Shown: positions 1 to 7,902 of the stretch, piece by piece | How the letters are laid out: every line of letters begins with the position of its first letter | Numbering within the stretch: the first letter of the stretch is position 1 | Assembly: GCA_900315315.1 (NCBI GenBank) | Contig: OMYT01000025.1 | Span: forward strand, 1 to 64,000 | Direction of reading: 5' to 3' | Length of the DNA stretch: 64,000 bases | DNA from: an uncultured Eubacteriales bacterium | GTDB lineage: Bacteria; Bacillota; Clostridia; Christensenellales; Aristaeellaceae | Notes under the pieces: generated by a model | The model's input: the letters and a program-made list of their open reading frames with translations, nothing else | Database searches by the model: none | What the model was told of the DNA's origin: nothing | Made by a program: the position numbers and the translations under genes

Positions 1-24
1 TACTAATAGGTCGAGGGCTTGATT
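1..24 (+). rRNA. 23S rRNA, 3' end only
   Basis: The first bases (TACTAATAGGTCGAGGGCTT) match the universal 3' end of bacterial 23S rRNA. The gene enters from outside the window and is transcribed rightward. The exact mature end is uncertain by a few bases. Confidence 0.9.
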
Positions 25-237
25 TCAGATTGGTCCGTGAGATCAATTGAACAGAATGGTCAGAAAACTGAATCTCAGAAGCTGTGCAGTTGTCAGGGTG
101 CGTATGCATCCCGAGGGCCCCGAAAGAGGAAGAAAAGGAAGACGGAAGGGGCCGGTCGTTCCGAAAAAGGAACGAGGAATTGCCGGTAAGGAAGTCCAAT
201 GGTACAGAATGAATGGCGATTCAAATATGCTCACCAT
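25..237 (+). other. 23S-5S internal transcribed spacer
   Basis: This is a 213-nt spacer between 23S and 5S. I see no tRNA cloverleaf in it; the sequence is purine-rich with short self-complementary stretches, as expected of processing stems. No protein-coding signal with a ribosome site is visible. Confidence 0.6.
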
Positions 238-347
<110 letters not shown>

Positions 348-354
348 TCCAAAT

Positions 355-385
355 AATCCACTTGCAAAATGCGAGTGGATTTTTT
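355..385 (+). terminator. Rho-independent terminator of the rRNA operon
   Basis: Eight-base arms AATCCACT (355-362) and AGTGGATT (374-381) are followed by a run of T, directly after 5S. Confidence 0.85.
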
Positions 386-417
386 GCAATCTGGTATGCT
401 TCCGCAAGAAAAAACAA

Positions 418-450
418 GGGGCTTTCCAATTGCCCCCTGGACGCCTTCGG
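418..450 (+). repeat. Intergenic repeat, short form (copy 1)
   Basis: It begins GGGGCTTTCC, has an inner GCCCCC that can pair with the initial Gs, and ends in CCTTCGG. It is the short form of the family found at 1130, 4362, 4476, 8935, 11487, 41522, 46763, 46829, 53730 and 62920. Confidence 0.7.
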
Positions 451-474
451 TTACTAAACAGGGAAAAAAATTTA

Positions 475-1113
475 TTAAATCAAAAGGCATGAAATACCAA
501 ATAGTAGTTGGGCGGCATAGTAAGTAATCATAATGGCCCAGTCGATAGTACGGCCGGCAGTGAAGAGAATCCGGCAGCAGATCATCGTATCACTCAGGAA
601 GAAAAGCGCTCCGCCGATGGCGATGAGCTGGCCCTGAAGCGTATAACCGGTCAGGCTCGCAACGGCGCAGGCGCACATCAGGGAAAGAACGGCGCCGTAA
701 ACCGCAAAGAGGGGGAGCTGTTTCCCGATCTGTTTTCGCCAACGGAAAAAGAACATGTATCCCATGGTTGCCAGCAGGCAGACCGCGCAGATGAGATGGA
801 CCGCCGTCGGCGGGAAGATGGATGTAAAGAAAGCAATATAGCAGATATGGCCGGCCAGAAAGAACCCGGCGCCGATATAGAGACTGAATTCCAGAAAATA
901 ATCAGCTGTTGCGTGCAATATCAGCGCTGCGAAGCAGATCCAGCAGCGAGGATCCAGGCGGATGGCGGCAATCAAGGCAAACGAAGCCGCGCAGAGCGTG
1001 CCGCAGACCTTGAAGGCTGCCGCCAGTTTAAAACGAAGGTTTTTCTTATAATGGAGAAAGAAGGGAAGACAGAGAAGCAGGCATATGGCGCAAACGCCTG
1101 CAATCCACCACAT
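475..1113 (-). CDS. YhhN/TMEM86 family membrane protein
   Basis: This 212-residue protein is almost entirely hydrophobic, with about seven to eight membrane segments, and the length and conserved texture of the YhhN family (human TMEM86B is a lysoplasmalogenase). Small polar motifs such as HATADYFLE and the late LSDTMICCR segment fit the family, whose members keep acidic residues inside membrane helices. The start at 1113 has AAAGGAGG six bases upstream. The family suggests hydrolysis of lysoplasmalogen vinyl-ether lipids, and plasmalogens do occur in anaerobic clostridia, but the activity here is inferred. It stands alone: a long-form repeat lies just upstream and a short-form repeat just downstream. 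Confidence 0.8.
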   Translation of the reverse strand: MWWIAGVCAICLLLCLPFFLHYKKNLRFKLAAAFKVCGTLCAASFALIAAIRLDPRCWICFAALILHATADYFLEFSLYIGAGFFLAGHICYIAFFTSIFPPTAVHLICAVCLLATMGYMFFFRWRKQIGKQLPLFAVYGAVLSLMCACAVASLTGYTLQGQLIAIGGALFFLSDTMICCRILFTAGRTIDWAIMITYYAAQLLFGISCLLI

Positions 1114-1129
1114 GGTATCCTCCTTTCCC

Positions 1130-1227
1130 GGGGGCCTTCCGATCTTCCAGGGCTGCCGCCCGTTCTCTGCTGAAAACTGTCCACTGGACAGTTTTCCGGG
1201 CGCGCCGAACCCCCAGACCCCCTTTGG
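1130..1227 (+). repeat. Intergenic repeat, long form (copy 2)
   Basis: GGGGGCCTTCCG at the left and ACCCCCTTTGG at the right enclose the module GGGCTGCCGCCCGTTC. A hairpin follows with arms AAAACTGTCC (1173-1182) and GGACAGTTTT (1186-1195) and loop ACT. The outer CGCCCG/CGGGCG also pair. Nearly identical to the copy at 11487. Confidence 0.85.
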
Positions 1228-1229
1228 AT

Positions 1230-2000
1230 TTATTCCTTACTGTTCTCCGGGACCCAGGGCATCAGGAAGGTGTTCACATACCAGGATTTATCGTTTCCGT
1301 GCCGTTTATAGGTAAAGGTCTTTGATTCCGTTTCCGTTCTTTCCTCCTGAGGCACAAGACTGATATTCTTCTCTCTTTTCTCAGCTGCCGGATTATAATC
1401 ATAAACATACATGCGGACAGTGTTCATGGTGGCCCCTTCGATGCAGGTCAGCCGATACGTTCCGTCAGTATTCGGCACGACGTCATATACGAAACCGACG
1501 TGCGTGTATCTGTTATTCTTTTGCCCGTACTGGACAATGAAACCTTTTTGCGGGATATCAGTTGTCCGGTGCATATGGAGATATCCGGGAACCATGGTCG
1601 TCGGCTTTGAACTTTTGACATGGTAAATCGGTTCCGGAGCGACTCCTTCTTCCAGTTTCATGACTTCATCCTCAAAGGCCTGCGGAATTCCGGCCTCGAG
1701 CATACACCAAGTCACAAAACCGGCGCACCACCTGTTTTTTCCCCACGGATAATCATTGTACCAGGTGGTATATTTATTCTTTTTCCCCTGGTCTTTTCCG
1801 TTTACGGTTTCCCATTCATTGTAAACAATATCCAGCAGATGCTGAATCTGTTCCGGCGGTTCAACCGGTTCCGCAGTAATCTCGAGTGGAGGCGGGGTGG
1901 CGGTGGCTTTAGCCTTTTTCTTGGCAGCCAGCGCGGAAGCAGCAGAACAAAGAAGCACCAGCGCCAGAAGCAGGGCTGTGATCCGGCGGAACCGTTTCAT
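1230..2000 (-). CDS. Secreted CHAP-domain cysteine hydrolase
   Basis: A 256-residue exported protein. Residues 1-26 form a signal peptide (basic start, hydrophobic core, ALAA cleavage region), followed by a Lys/Ala/Thr/Pro-rich linker to about residue 50. The catalytic domain shows the CHAP/NlpC-P60 pattern: WCAGFVTWC with nucleophile candidate Cys92, and THVGFVYDV with His167. CHAP domains cleave peptidoglycan peptides or act as amidases; substrate cannot be read here. A stem such as WYNDYPWGKNRWCAGF is typical of CHAP-like proteins in Clostridia. AAAGGATTG lies about 11 bases before the start. The downstream side abuts a long-form repeat. It is separate from the cell-wall-related SEDS/FHA pair further upstream, but a role in wall remodelling would be consistent. 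Confidence 0.8.
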   Translation of the reverse strand: MKRFRRITALLLALVLLCSAASALAAKKKAKATATPPPLEITAEPVEPPEQIQHLLDIVYNEWETVNGKDQGKKNKYTTWYNDYPWGKNRWCAGFVTWCMLEAGIPQAFEDEVMKLEEGVAPEPIYHVKSSKPTTMVPGYLHMHRTTDIPQKGFIVQYGQKNNRYTHVGFVYDVVPNTDGTYRLTCIEGATMNTVRMYVYDYNPAAEKREKNISLVPQEERTETESKTFTYKRHGNDKSWYVNTFLMPWVPENSKE

Positions 2001-2086
2001 GATTCATTCAATCCTTTCATGCCGTCCGTCTCGGGAAAAACAGAAGATCCCTCAGTTTAACCCGGGATGACGTTTCTTATTCATCG

Positions 2087-2365
2087 TCAAAGTCCGTATA
2101 TATTATACTCCGAATCCGACGGAATGTCAGTCTCTTCCGGAAGAATTCCACCGGTTGCGGAATCAGTCGGCACAGGACTCGGTTTTTCTTCCGCCGGGGA
2201 ACCTTCGGGAGAGGGAGAAACAGAGGAAGAAATCAGTTTCTGCGCGGAGGGCAGCGTGATTCCCGCCTGCTTCAGTGCGGAAACGGTGCAGATCACCGCC
2301 GTCAGAAGAAAGACGCAGGTCAGCAGCAGGGAAATCAGGCGGAAGCGGGAACGCATCAGCTTCAT
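2087..2365 (-). CDS. Small single-pass membrane protein
   Basis: A 92-residue protein starting MKLMRSRF. It has one membrane segment (about residues 10-32) and then a Ser/Pro/Glu-rich, probably extracytoplasmic tail. I do not recognise a family. An ATG further upstream (2443) would add 26 residues that read through an AT-rich repeat; the ATG at 2365 has AAGGAGTTCTCTC directly before it and is preferred. It follows the SEDS-like gene in the same direction after about 90 bases, so it may be the last gene of the FHA-SEDS operon. Confidence 0.65.
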   Translation of the reverse strand: MKLMRSRFRLISLLLTCVFLLTAVICTVSALKQAGITLPSAQKLISSSVSPSPEGSPAEEKPSPVPTDSATGGILPEETDIPSDSEYNIYGL

Positions 2366-2390
2366 GAGAGAACTCCTTCCGGTCAGGTCA

Positions 2391-2436
2391 ATCAGAATCA
2401 AGAATTCAGGATTCGGAATTATTGTGAAATCCGATA
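2391..2436. repeat. AT-rich GAATTC-type intergenic repeat (copy A1)
   Basis: Repeated AGAATTCAGGATTCGGAATT-like units. Similar runs occur at 5418, 7785 and 35493, always between genes. Confidence 0.5.
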
Positions 2437-2457
2437 AGTACATTGAGGGAAATTCAT

Positions 2458-3600
2458 TTATTTGGCGAGCATGGCCAGGTGAGCATCCTCGGCCAGGTTG
2501 GTCTCATTGACGGATGAAATACCGCAGAGCAGACCCAGAGTCAGCATCTGAGCAGCAAGATCCGGCAGGGAATCGGTCAGCAGCGGCAGAGGATTGAGCG
2601 GCAGCGGCAGGACGCCAAAGGCCGCGAGAAGACCTGCCGGGATCCGGAGACTGAAGATCAGCACACAGCCCAGCGCCAGCACTGCATGGAAACGGGTTCT
2701 GGCAGACCCGGCGACGGAAGTGCCGCGGAGTATGAGCGGCAGATACAGAAACAGCGTCAGCCCGGTAAAAACCAATCCGTAATTCTCCGAAAGCAGATAG
2801 ACAAGCGAAGAAGCGGGCAGGGCAGAATTCTGAAGATCGGTGACGGTCTCCGAACCGAACAAGCCGGAGGAGACAAGAGTCGAAAGAGAAAGCGCATGCT
2901 CTTCACCCGGGATGAAAGCAGGCAGATAACCAAAGTATGCTGCACCGAAGAATATAGCTGCGAAGACCGCAAGCGCTGCAAGAACCAGGCCGATCTTCCC
3001 GTCAGCTGCCCAGAGCAGGAGCAGGACGGTCAGCGCAAGAACGGAAGCCTCAACTGTCATTCCCTGCAGGAGAAGAAGTACGGTTCCGATGATTCCGGGG
3101 AGCAGTGCCGCCGCTCCGCCATAACAGGAAAGCAGGGAAGAGAAGGAAATTACCATCAGGATGAGGGCAGCCTCCGTGAACGGGAAAGGAAGATCCCGTA
3201 CGAGCAGGCTGCCGGCCAGCAGCAGGAGTCCCAGGAAAGAAGAGATTCCCGCAGTCAGCATCGATGGAGAGATGATCCGGATGACCATTGCGCCGATGAT
3301 CAGCGCAACTACTCCGGCACTGCAGCGAAGCAGCTGCATCAGAGCGGCATCCGGGTTTGACGTGGCAAGCGAGATGATGCCGACGGCACCGAGATAGAGG
3401 GCGATGGACAGGATCAGGCGATCCAGGGAGAAAAGACGCGCAGGAATGATCATACAAAGCAGCATGGCGCCGGTGACCCCGGCAGCCAGCAGATAAAGGC
3501 GCTGATCGCCTTCGCGGAGAGCAGGCACCAGCAGGGCAAGCAATACCAGCAGCGCTGCCGCAAAGACGAACCGGAAGCGGGGAGAAGACTTTTTGCTCAT
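2458..3600 (-). CDS. Divergent SEDS-like (FtsW/RodA) polytopic membrane protein
   Basis: A 380-residue protein with about ten membrane segments, the size of FtsW/RodA/SpoVE. Two regions resemble the SEDS family: SENYGLVFTGLTLFLYLPL, like the GEEFG loop before a helix, and the C-terminal LPLPLNPLPLLTDSLPDLA followed by LGLL, where canonical proteins have PVTGIPLPFISYGGSS followed by LGLL. The canonical Ser-Tyr-Gly-Gly run is lost. Canonical SEDS proteins polymerise lipid II glycan chains; the altered motif makes catalysis doubtful. The start codon overlaps the stop of the upstream FHA gene (ATGA), so the two are translationally coupled. FHA and SEDS genes are also neighbours in the actinobacterial pknB/rodA clusters. 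It could alternatively be an unrelated polytopic protein. Confidence 0.6.
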   Translation of the reverse strand: MSKKSSPRFRFVFAAALLVLLALLVPALREGDQRLYLLAAGVTGAMLLCMIIPARLFSLDRLILSIALYLGAVGIISLATSNPDAALMQLLRCSAGVVALIIGAMVIRIISPSMLTAGISSFLGLLLLAGSLLVRDLPFPFTEAALILMVISFSSLLSCYGGAAALLPGIIGTVLLLLQGMTVEASVLALTVLLLLWAADGKIGLVLAALAVFAAIFFGAAYFGYLPAFIPGEEHALSLSTLVSSGLFGSETVTDLQNSALPASSLVYLLSENYGLVFTGLTLFLYLPLILRGTSVAGSARTRFHAVLALGCVLIFSLRIPAGLLAAFGVLPLPLNPLPLLTDSLPDLAAQMLTLGLLCGISSVNETNLAEDAHLAMLAK

Positions 3601-4346
3601 TCGCTGAAGTCCTCCTTCCAGCGGTCAGCACGCTTGCGCCGGGGCGCAGTCTGCTGAACCGGCAGGTGTTCTTCCGGTATTACTGAAACGACGACAGAAT
3701 CGAAAGCACTTTGGGATTCCTGCTGAGATAAACCGTCTGCAGGATTGCCGATGAGCGGCTGATTCATCGGATTCGGCTGATCCGGCCTATATTCCTGAGC
3801 CGGGGGATCAGTGAAAGGAAGAAAGGGTTCCGGTGCGGTCACTGTGAACGGACGGTTTGTATGCTCCAGCGCCGAAAGGAGCTGGAGACGAAGGACGGCG
3901 CTGCCGACCTGTAGACATGAACCATGGACCATGACCGGCATTTCCGATTTTTCGGCGGTGATCAGGGATACACCATCCACAAAAGTTTCGCAGCCGGGGA
4001 ACGGTTTAATGATCAGGCCTGTCCCGTCCTGCCAGGAGAAAGCCAGATGCCTGGCATGGACACCGGGACAGGGAACCACCAGGTCGCAGGAACGCAGGGA
4101 ACCGAGAATGCCTTCCCGCGGAATGGGAAACCAGGTGTCGACCGGAAGCTGTTCACTGCCGGCGATCACGACCATCTCACCGATATTGCCGGCTTCCGGA
4201 AGGTAACGGAGACGTTCACGGCGCTTCCGACGCTCATCGTAAAGCCAGGACAAGGCAAAAAGCAGCAGCATCAGGGCGAAAAAGGCAAAAAGATAGCGTG
4301 AGGTCTGGGTTATTACCTTGTAGATCTCAGGAGACACGCTGAACAT
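3597..4346 (-). CDS. Membrane-anchored FHA-domain protein
   Basis: A 249-residue protein: membrane segment at about residues 17-36, a basic stretch (DERRKRRERLR), then an FHA domain at about 55-160, and a Pro/Gln-rich tail with a charged end. The FHA signature is visible as ILGSLRSCDLVV followed by VHARHLAF, with Arg85, Ser86 and His100 in the phosphothreonine-binding loops. The usual Gly-Arg is Gly-Ser here (GSLRS), so binding may be altered. FHA domains bind phosphothreonine peptides, usually made by PknB-type kinases; no kinase lies in this window. GAAAGGT six bases upstream supports the start. Four-base overlap with the SEDS-like gene suggests the two act together in cell-wall growth or division. 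Confidence 0.8.
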   Translation of the reverse strand: MFSVSPEIYKVITQTSRYLFAFFALMLLLFALSWLYDERRKRRERLRYLPEAGNIGEMVVIAGSEQLPVDTWFPIPREGILGSLRSCDLVVPCPGVHARHLAFSWQDGTGLIIKPFPGCETFVDGVSLITAEKSEMPVMVHGSCLQVGSAVLRLQLLSALEHTNRPFTVTAPEPFLPFTDPPAQEYRPDQPNPMNQPLIGNPADGLSQQESQSAFDSVVVSVIPEEHLPVQQTAPRRKRADRWKEDFSE

Positions 4347-4361
4347 AGTTTACCTTTCTTT

Positions 4362-4458
4362 GGGGGCTTTCCGAATGCCCGGGGCTGCCGCCCGTTCTTC
4401 GTTGAGAAAGAGCCACTGGCTCTTTCTCCTGGCACTTCGCTCCCCCAAACCCCTTCGG
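4362..4458 (+). repeat. Intergenic repeat, long form (copy 3, different stem)
   Basis: Same frame as the copies at 1130 and 11487 (GGGGGCTTTCCG, GGGCTGCCGCCCGTTC, ACCCCTTCGG). The inner hairpin has different arms, GAGAAAGAGCC (4404-4414) and GGCTCTTTCTC (4418-4428), with the same ACT loop. The stem is therefore kept by compensated changes. Confidence 0.85.
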
Positions 4459-4475
4459 TAGAATGCTTTTGAGAA

Positions 4476-4510
4476 GGGGGCTTTCCGGTCGCCCCCTTAA
4501 ACCCCTTCGG
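4476..4510 (+). repeat. Intergenic repeat, short form (copy 4)
   Basis: GGGGGCTTTCCGGTCGCCCC and then ACCCCTTCGG, immediately after the long-form copy, so two copies sit in tandem. Confidence 0.85.
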
Positions 4511-4523
4511 CTTTGGCTGCTTA

Positions 4524-5393
4524 TCAGTTGTTGATGGAAGATATAAGCGTCCGGAGGTTTTGGATCATGACGGTTTCATAATAGTCGAGGGGAGGATTGT
4601 CGGGGCCGGTGGTGACCGGGTCAAGCTCACAGACCGGGGCACCGGTTTCAGAGACAAGGACTTCAGCGGAACGATCTGTTTCCTTTGATTTAATGATCAG
4701 CGGTGGAACCGGATTCTGCTGAATGATTTCCAGGATTCCGGCCAGATGAGCGGTGGAGAGGTCTTCGTCCGGTTCCTTGTCCACCGCGAGAAGCACCGGC
4801 AGGTCACAGGCATCCGCAAAGTAGGGGAAAGCTTCATGGAAGATGACGACTTCGGGCAGATCATCGACCTGCATCAGTTCATCATGAATCGTCTGATCCA
4901 CCGCAAGAAGACGATCCCGGTAGGCGGCGAGGTTATCGGAAATCTGCTGACTGTAATCCGGCAGGTACTGAATCAGACCTTCCGCCAGATTGGCGGCCAT
5001 CCCGACAGCCCGCTGAGGGTCAAGCCAGATATGGGAATTGGTTTCTCCGTCATCATCCGACTCCAGCAGGAGAATGCCTTTGGAAGCATCCACGAGGGGC
5101 AGGTCCGGATAAGCGCTGGTTACGACCGGGAGGAAGGTTTCCATTCCCGCTCCGTTAATCAGCAGGACATCTGCCTTGGACAGGGCGACCATATCGGAAT
5201 TCTGCAGGGTATAGTCATGCAGGCAGCCGGTGGCCGGTTCCGCCAGATTGACGACGGTGATTCCGTCGATGCCTTCGGTCAGGTTCAGCGCCATCAGCCA
5301 GATGGGGTAGAAGCTGGTTACCACGGTCTCTGCGCAGCCTGCCAGAGGGCAGAGGAGAAGCAGGACCAGGAACAACGCGAGGAATTTCTTCAT
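4524..5393 (-). CDS. ZnuA-like metal ABC transporter substrate-binding lipoprotein
   Basis: A 289-residue lipoprotein with lipobox LAGC (Cys20 after an 18-residue hydrophobic signal). The fold is that of the cluster A-I metal receptors (ZnuA/TroA/PsaA): TSFYPIWLMALNL at the start, HDYTLQNSDM with a metal-ligand His, NSHIWLDPQRA, IFHEAFPYF, and the C-terminal ETG region. These His residues normally bind Zn or Mn. The His-rich loop of true ZnuA is absent; an acidic ESDDDGE stretch stands there instead. The start MKKF was chosen because it begins a classic lipoprotein signal; AAAGGAG lies 13 bases upstream. No permease or ATPase gene is adjacent, so the receptor is an orphan in this window and must work with a transporter encoded elsewhere. 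Confidence 0.85.
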   Translation of the reverse strand: MKKFLALFLVLLLLCPLAGCAETVVTSFYPIWLMALNLTEGIDGITVVNLAEPATGCLHDYTLQNSDMVALSKADVLLINGAGMETFLPVVTSAYPDLPLVDASKGILLLESDDDGETNSHIWLDPQRAVGMAANLAEGLIQYLPDYSQQISDNLAAYRDRLLAVDQTIHDELMQVDDLPEVVIFHEAFPYFADACDLPVLLAVDKEPDEDLSTAHLAGILEIIQQNPVPPLIIKSKETDRSAEVLVSETGAPVCELDPVTTGPDNPPLDYYETVMIQNLRTLISSINN

Positions 5394-5417
5394 TATATTA
5401 TCATGGCTCCTTTCGGG

Positions 5418-5444
5418 GAATTCAGAATTCAAAATTCAGAATTC
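5418..5444. repeat. AT-rich GAATTC-type intergenic repeat (copy A2)
   Basis: Three GAATTC palindromes in 27 bases (5418, 5425, 5439), with AATTCAGAATTC units like those at 2391 and 35493. Confidence 0.6.
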
Positions 5445-5452
5445 AATAAAGG

Positions 5453-5944
5453 TCAGGGCTTATCTTGGGGGTCAAGCCAGTCTTCCCACTGCTCTCTGGG
5501 ACGGGCATCACGGATTACCCGGGCGAAGATCTTCCGCTCTTCGGGCGGCATAAACTCCTTATAACGGGTGTAAAGCACCCTCATGGCGGAGAAAGAACCC
5601 GTCGTCATACAGTATTCGTGCAGTGCTTCATAATTGACAGAGTATACTTTGAGATTCTCAAAGAGGACCCCCATGACATCGTCAGCCGCGTCCTTCATCT
5701 CAGCAGAGCGGATCCTGCGGATGGAACCATCTTCCATTCGCGCGCCCATGGAAGGACCCAGCTGCTCATAAACCGTGTTGAAGATTACATCTTCCAGCCG
5801 GGCAGCCAGGTCTTCAAAAGTATCCCGATAGGGAGCGTAGCGCTGCAGCAGGGATGCGGCCCTGTCCCAGATCCCGGGCTGATCCACCAGGGCAGAACCG
5901 AAACGGGAACGCAGAGCCTCTCTGACATGCCAGGCTTCGATCAT
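5453..5944 (-). CDS. Hypothetical soluble protein
   Basis: A 163-residue, mostly helical and charged protein that I do not recognise. It has no signal peptide or membrane segment. A repeated amphipathic pattern (LLQRYAPYRDTFEDLAARLE, then VYEQLGPSMGARMEDGS) suggests a helical bundle. The start at 5944 is chosen over an ATG at 6001 because GGAGGG lies six bases before it. It is the last minus-strand gene before the region with DnaA boxes and points away from it. Confidence 0.65.
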   Translation of the reverse strand: MIEAWHVREALRSRFGSALVDQPGIWDRAASLLQRYAPYRDTFEDLAARLEDVIFNTVYEQLGPSMGARMEDGSIRRIRSAEMKDAADDVMGVLFENLKVYSVNYEALHEYCMTTGSFSAMRVLYTRYKEFMPPEERKIFARVIRDARPREQWEDWLDPQDKP

Positions 5945-6282
5945 CCGGATCCCTCCAACCACACATTTCTGAATCAGGCGCTTTTTTGTTATCGGGCTCA
6001 AATTCCTTATCAGACCGGCAACATTATATCACAAAGTGTTACGGTTTCAAAGAACCTGACGGGAGAAGCGTTTTCATGCGATGAAAGACAGCAGACGGGA
6101 GTAAAATCCGGAAAGGTTATGAATTAATTGTTAACTTTTCAGGGGAGAAAAAATGGAAAAAGTGAAAAACATCAAAAGAACCGGACGGAATGATGAAAGG
6201 AATCATAAATCTTGTGGTTGGATCATGAGGGGACACAAAACCTTGAAGTGACAAATGAATAAAATCTTACAAATTCATCAAA

Positions 6283-6382
6283 TTATCCACAGGGCGGAAA
6301 CCCTTGAAATTACGGGATTTTTTTGCTATCATAGTCGCGCCGGTTTGAAGTGAGAAAGTTATCCACAGCCCGGTTATCCACA
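6283..6382 (+). other. Candidate oriC: DnaA boxes upstream of dnaA
   Basis: Three perfect DnaA boxes TTATCCACA lie at 6283-6291, 6359-6367 and 6374-6382, all in the same orientation. An AT-rich tract separates the first from the others (about 6308-6335). The 500-base gap between 5945 and 6452 holds no gene. Flanking genes diverge from here: minus strand to the left, plus strand to the right. The boxes could instead serve only dnaA autoregulation. Confidence 0.7.
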
Positions 6383-6452
6383 GCCTGGCTTTACAGCCGC
6401 GCGTTTTTTTTGCGGAAGAATAAGAGAGCATCCTCTGAAGGAGATATACTGA

Positions 6453-7781
6453 ATGAACATGGAGTCACTCTGGGACAAAACCTGTGCTTTGCTGTCGCAG
6501 GATATGCCCTATGTATCATACAGCACCTGGATCGACGGCAACATGATCCCGGGCGCGCTGGAAAATGATACGCTGTTCATCACGGTGAAAATGGACCGGA
6601 TGATCTCCATGATCCAGAATAAATACGCGGACCTGATCGAAAAACGCCTGAGCGAGACAGCCGGCATTCCCATGAAGATCTCCCTGCTGAACAGGGAGGA
6701 AATGCAGAAAAAGCTGGCAGACGGGGATGATGGGACAGGACCGACTGACAACGATCCCCATCTGAATCCCAAATACACCTTTGAAAGCTTCGTGGTCGGA
6801 AGCGGCAACCGGTTTGCCCATGCGGCGGCTCTTGCCGTGGCCGAAAGCCCGGCGGAGGCCTACAATCCGCTCTTTATCTATGGGGGCGTGGGTCTCGGGA
6901 AAACACATCTGATGCAGGCAATCGGTCATTTTATCCATCAGAATGACCCGAAAAAGGAAATTCTTTACATGACCAGCGAGAACTTTACCAATCAGCTGAT
7001 CAGTGCCATCCAGATGAAGAAGACCTACGAATTCCGTGAGCGGATCCGCAAGGTTGATATTCTGATGGTGGACGATATCCAGTTCATCGCCGGGCGGGAA
7101 AGCACCCAGCAGGAGTTCTTCAATACGTTCAACGAGCTGCACAACGATAACAAGCAGATTATCCTGACAAGCGACAAGCCGCCGAAGGATATTCAAAGAC
7201 TTGAGGAGCGGCTGTGCAGCCGGTTTGAATGGGGTTTGGTTGCGGATATCCAGCGACCGGATGTGGACACCCGCGTCGCTATTCTGCGGGAAAAGACGAC
7301 GCAGGAGAATATCAGTGTACCGGATGACGTGCTGCAGCTGATCGCGGGAAAGATCGACAGCAATATCCGGGAACTCGAAGGATGCCTGACAAAACTGGTG
7401 GCTTATTCCAGCCTGACCAGGGAACCGATCTCCATAGAACTTTGCGAACAGGCACTGAAGGATATTTTCGATCAGAGAAGAGTCAAGCAGATTACTGCCG
7501 AACTGATCATGCAGACGGTGACTGATTATTACGGACTGACGATGAGCGACCTGACCGGACCGACCCGCAAACGGGAGATTACCGTACCGCGGTCGATCGC
7601 GATGTACCTGACGCGGGAAATGACCGGCATGAGCCTGCCCCAGATCGGGATCGTCTTTGGCGGAAGGGATCATACGACCGTGCTTCACAGCTGCAAATCC
7701 GTGGAAGCAAATATGACACAGAACCCGGACTTCAAAGCGGTTGTGGACGATATCAAACAGCTGGTTAAAAATGCACAATAA
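6453..7781 (+). CDS. dnaA: Chromosomal replication initiator DnaA
   Basis: A 442-residue protein of normal DnaA length. Domain I is at 1-75, a variable linker to about 105, and the AAA+ domain carries Walker A GGVGLGKT (144-151), Walker B ILMVDDIQF (203-211) and an arginine-finger region (EERLCSRFEWGLV). The C-terminal DNA-binding domain contains the signature FGGRDHTTVLHSC. GAAGGAG nine bases upstream fixes the start. DnaA binds the TTATCCACA boxes found just upstream, opens the origin and represses its own promoter. Unusually, the next genes are pheS and pheT and not dnaN-recF. Confidence 0.98.
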   Translation: MNMESLWDKTCALLSQDMPYVSYSTWIDGNMIPGALENDTLFITVKMDRMISMIQNKYADLIEKRLSETAGIPMKISLLNREEMQKKLADGDDGTGPTDNDPHLNPKYTFESFVVGSGNRFAHAAALAVAESPAEAYNPLFIYGGVGLGKTHLMQAIGHFIHQNDPKKEILYMTSENFTNQLISAIQMKKTYEFRERIRKVDILMVDDIQFIAGRESTQQEFFNTFNELHNDNKQIILTSDKPPKDIQRLEERLCSRFEWGLVADIQRPDVDTRVAILREKTTQENISVPDDVLQLIAGKIDSNIRELEGCLTKLVAYSSLTREPISIELCEQALKDIFDQRRVKQITAELIMQTVTDYYGLTMSDLTGPTRKREITVPRSIAMYLTREMTGMSLPQIGIVFGGRDHTTVLHSCKSVEANMTQNPDFKAVVDDIKQLVKNAQ

Positions 7782-7784
7782 AAA

Positions 7785-7824
7785 TCGGAATTGACAATTC
7801 CCGAATCATAATTCATAATTCTAT
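7785..7824. repeat. AT-rich GAATTC-type intergenic repeat (copy A3)
   Basis: A run of CGGAATTGACAATTCCCG and ATAATTCATAATTC units between dnaA and pheS. Loosely palindromic. A second inverted repeat (GCGGTG with CACCGT, about 7837-7857) follows. I see no T-box specifier or T-box sequence. Confidence 0.5.
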
Positions 7825-7902
7825 AGTTACAGTGAGCGGTGGCTTAGCGACACCGTTCATCGCTATGTTGACTTAATTTTTTAGTCTATGGGAGTGGAAG
7901 AC

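Noticed and set aside
25-237. Possible tRNA between 23S and 5S
   Set aside because: No anticodon arm or TTCGANTC-type T loop; only short processing-type stems.
418-450. GGGGGCTTTCC repeats as ordinary terminators
   Set aside because: The stems are not followed by T runs, and copies lie inside operons (pheS-pheT, nusA-ylxR).
7780-7902. T-box riboswitch expected before pheST
   Set aside because: No T-box (TGGNACCGCG) or specifier loop; only AT-rich repeats and a weak inverted repeat.
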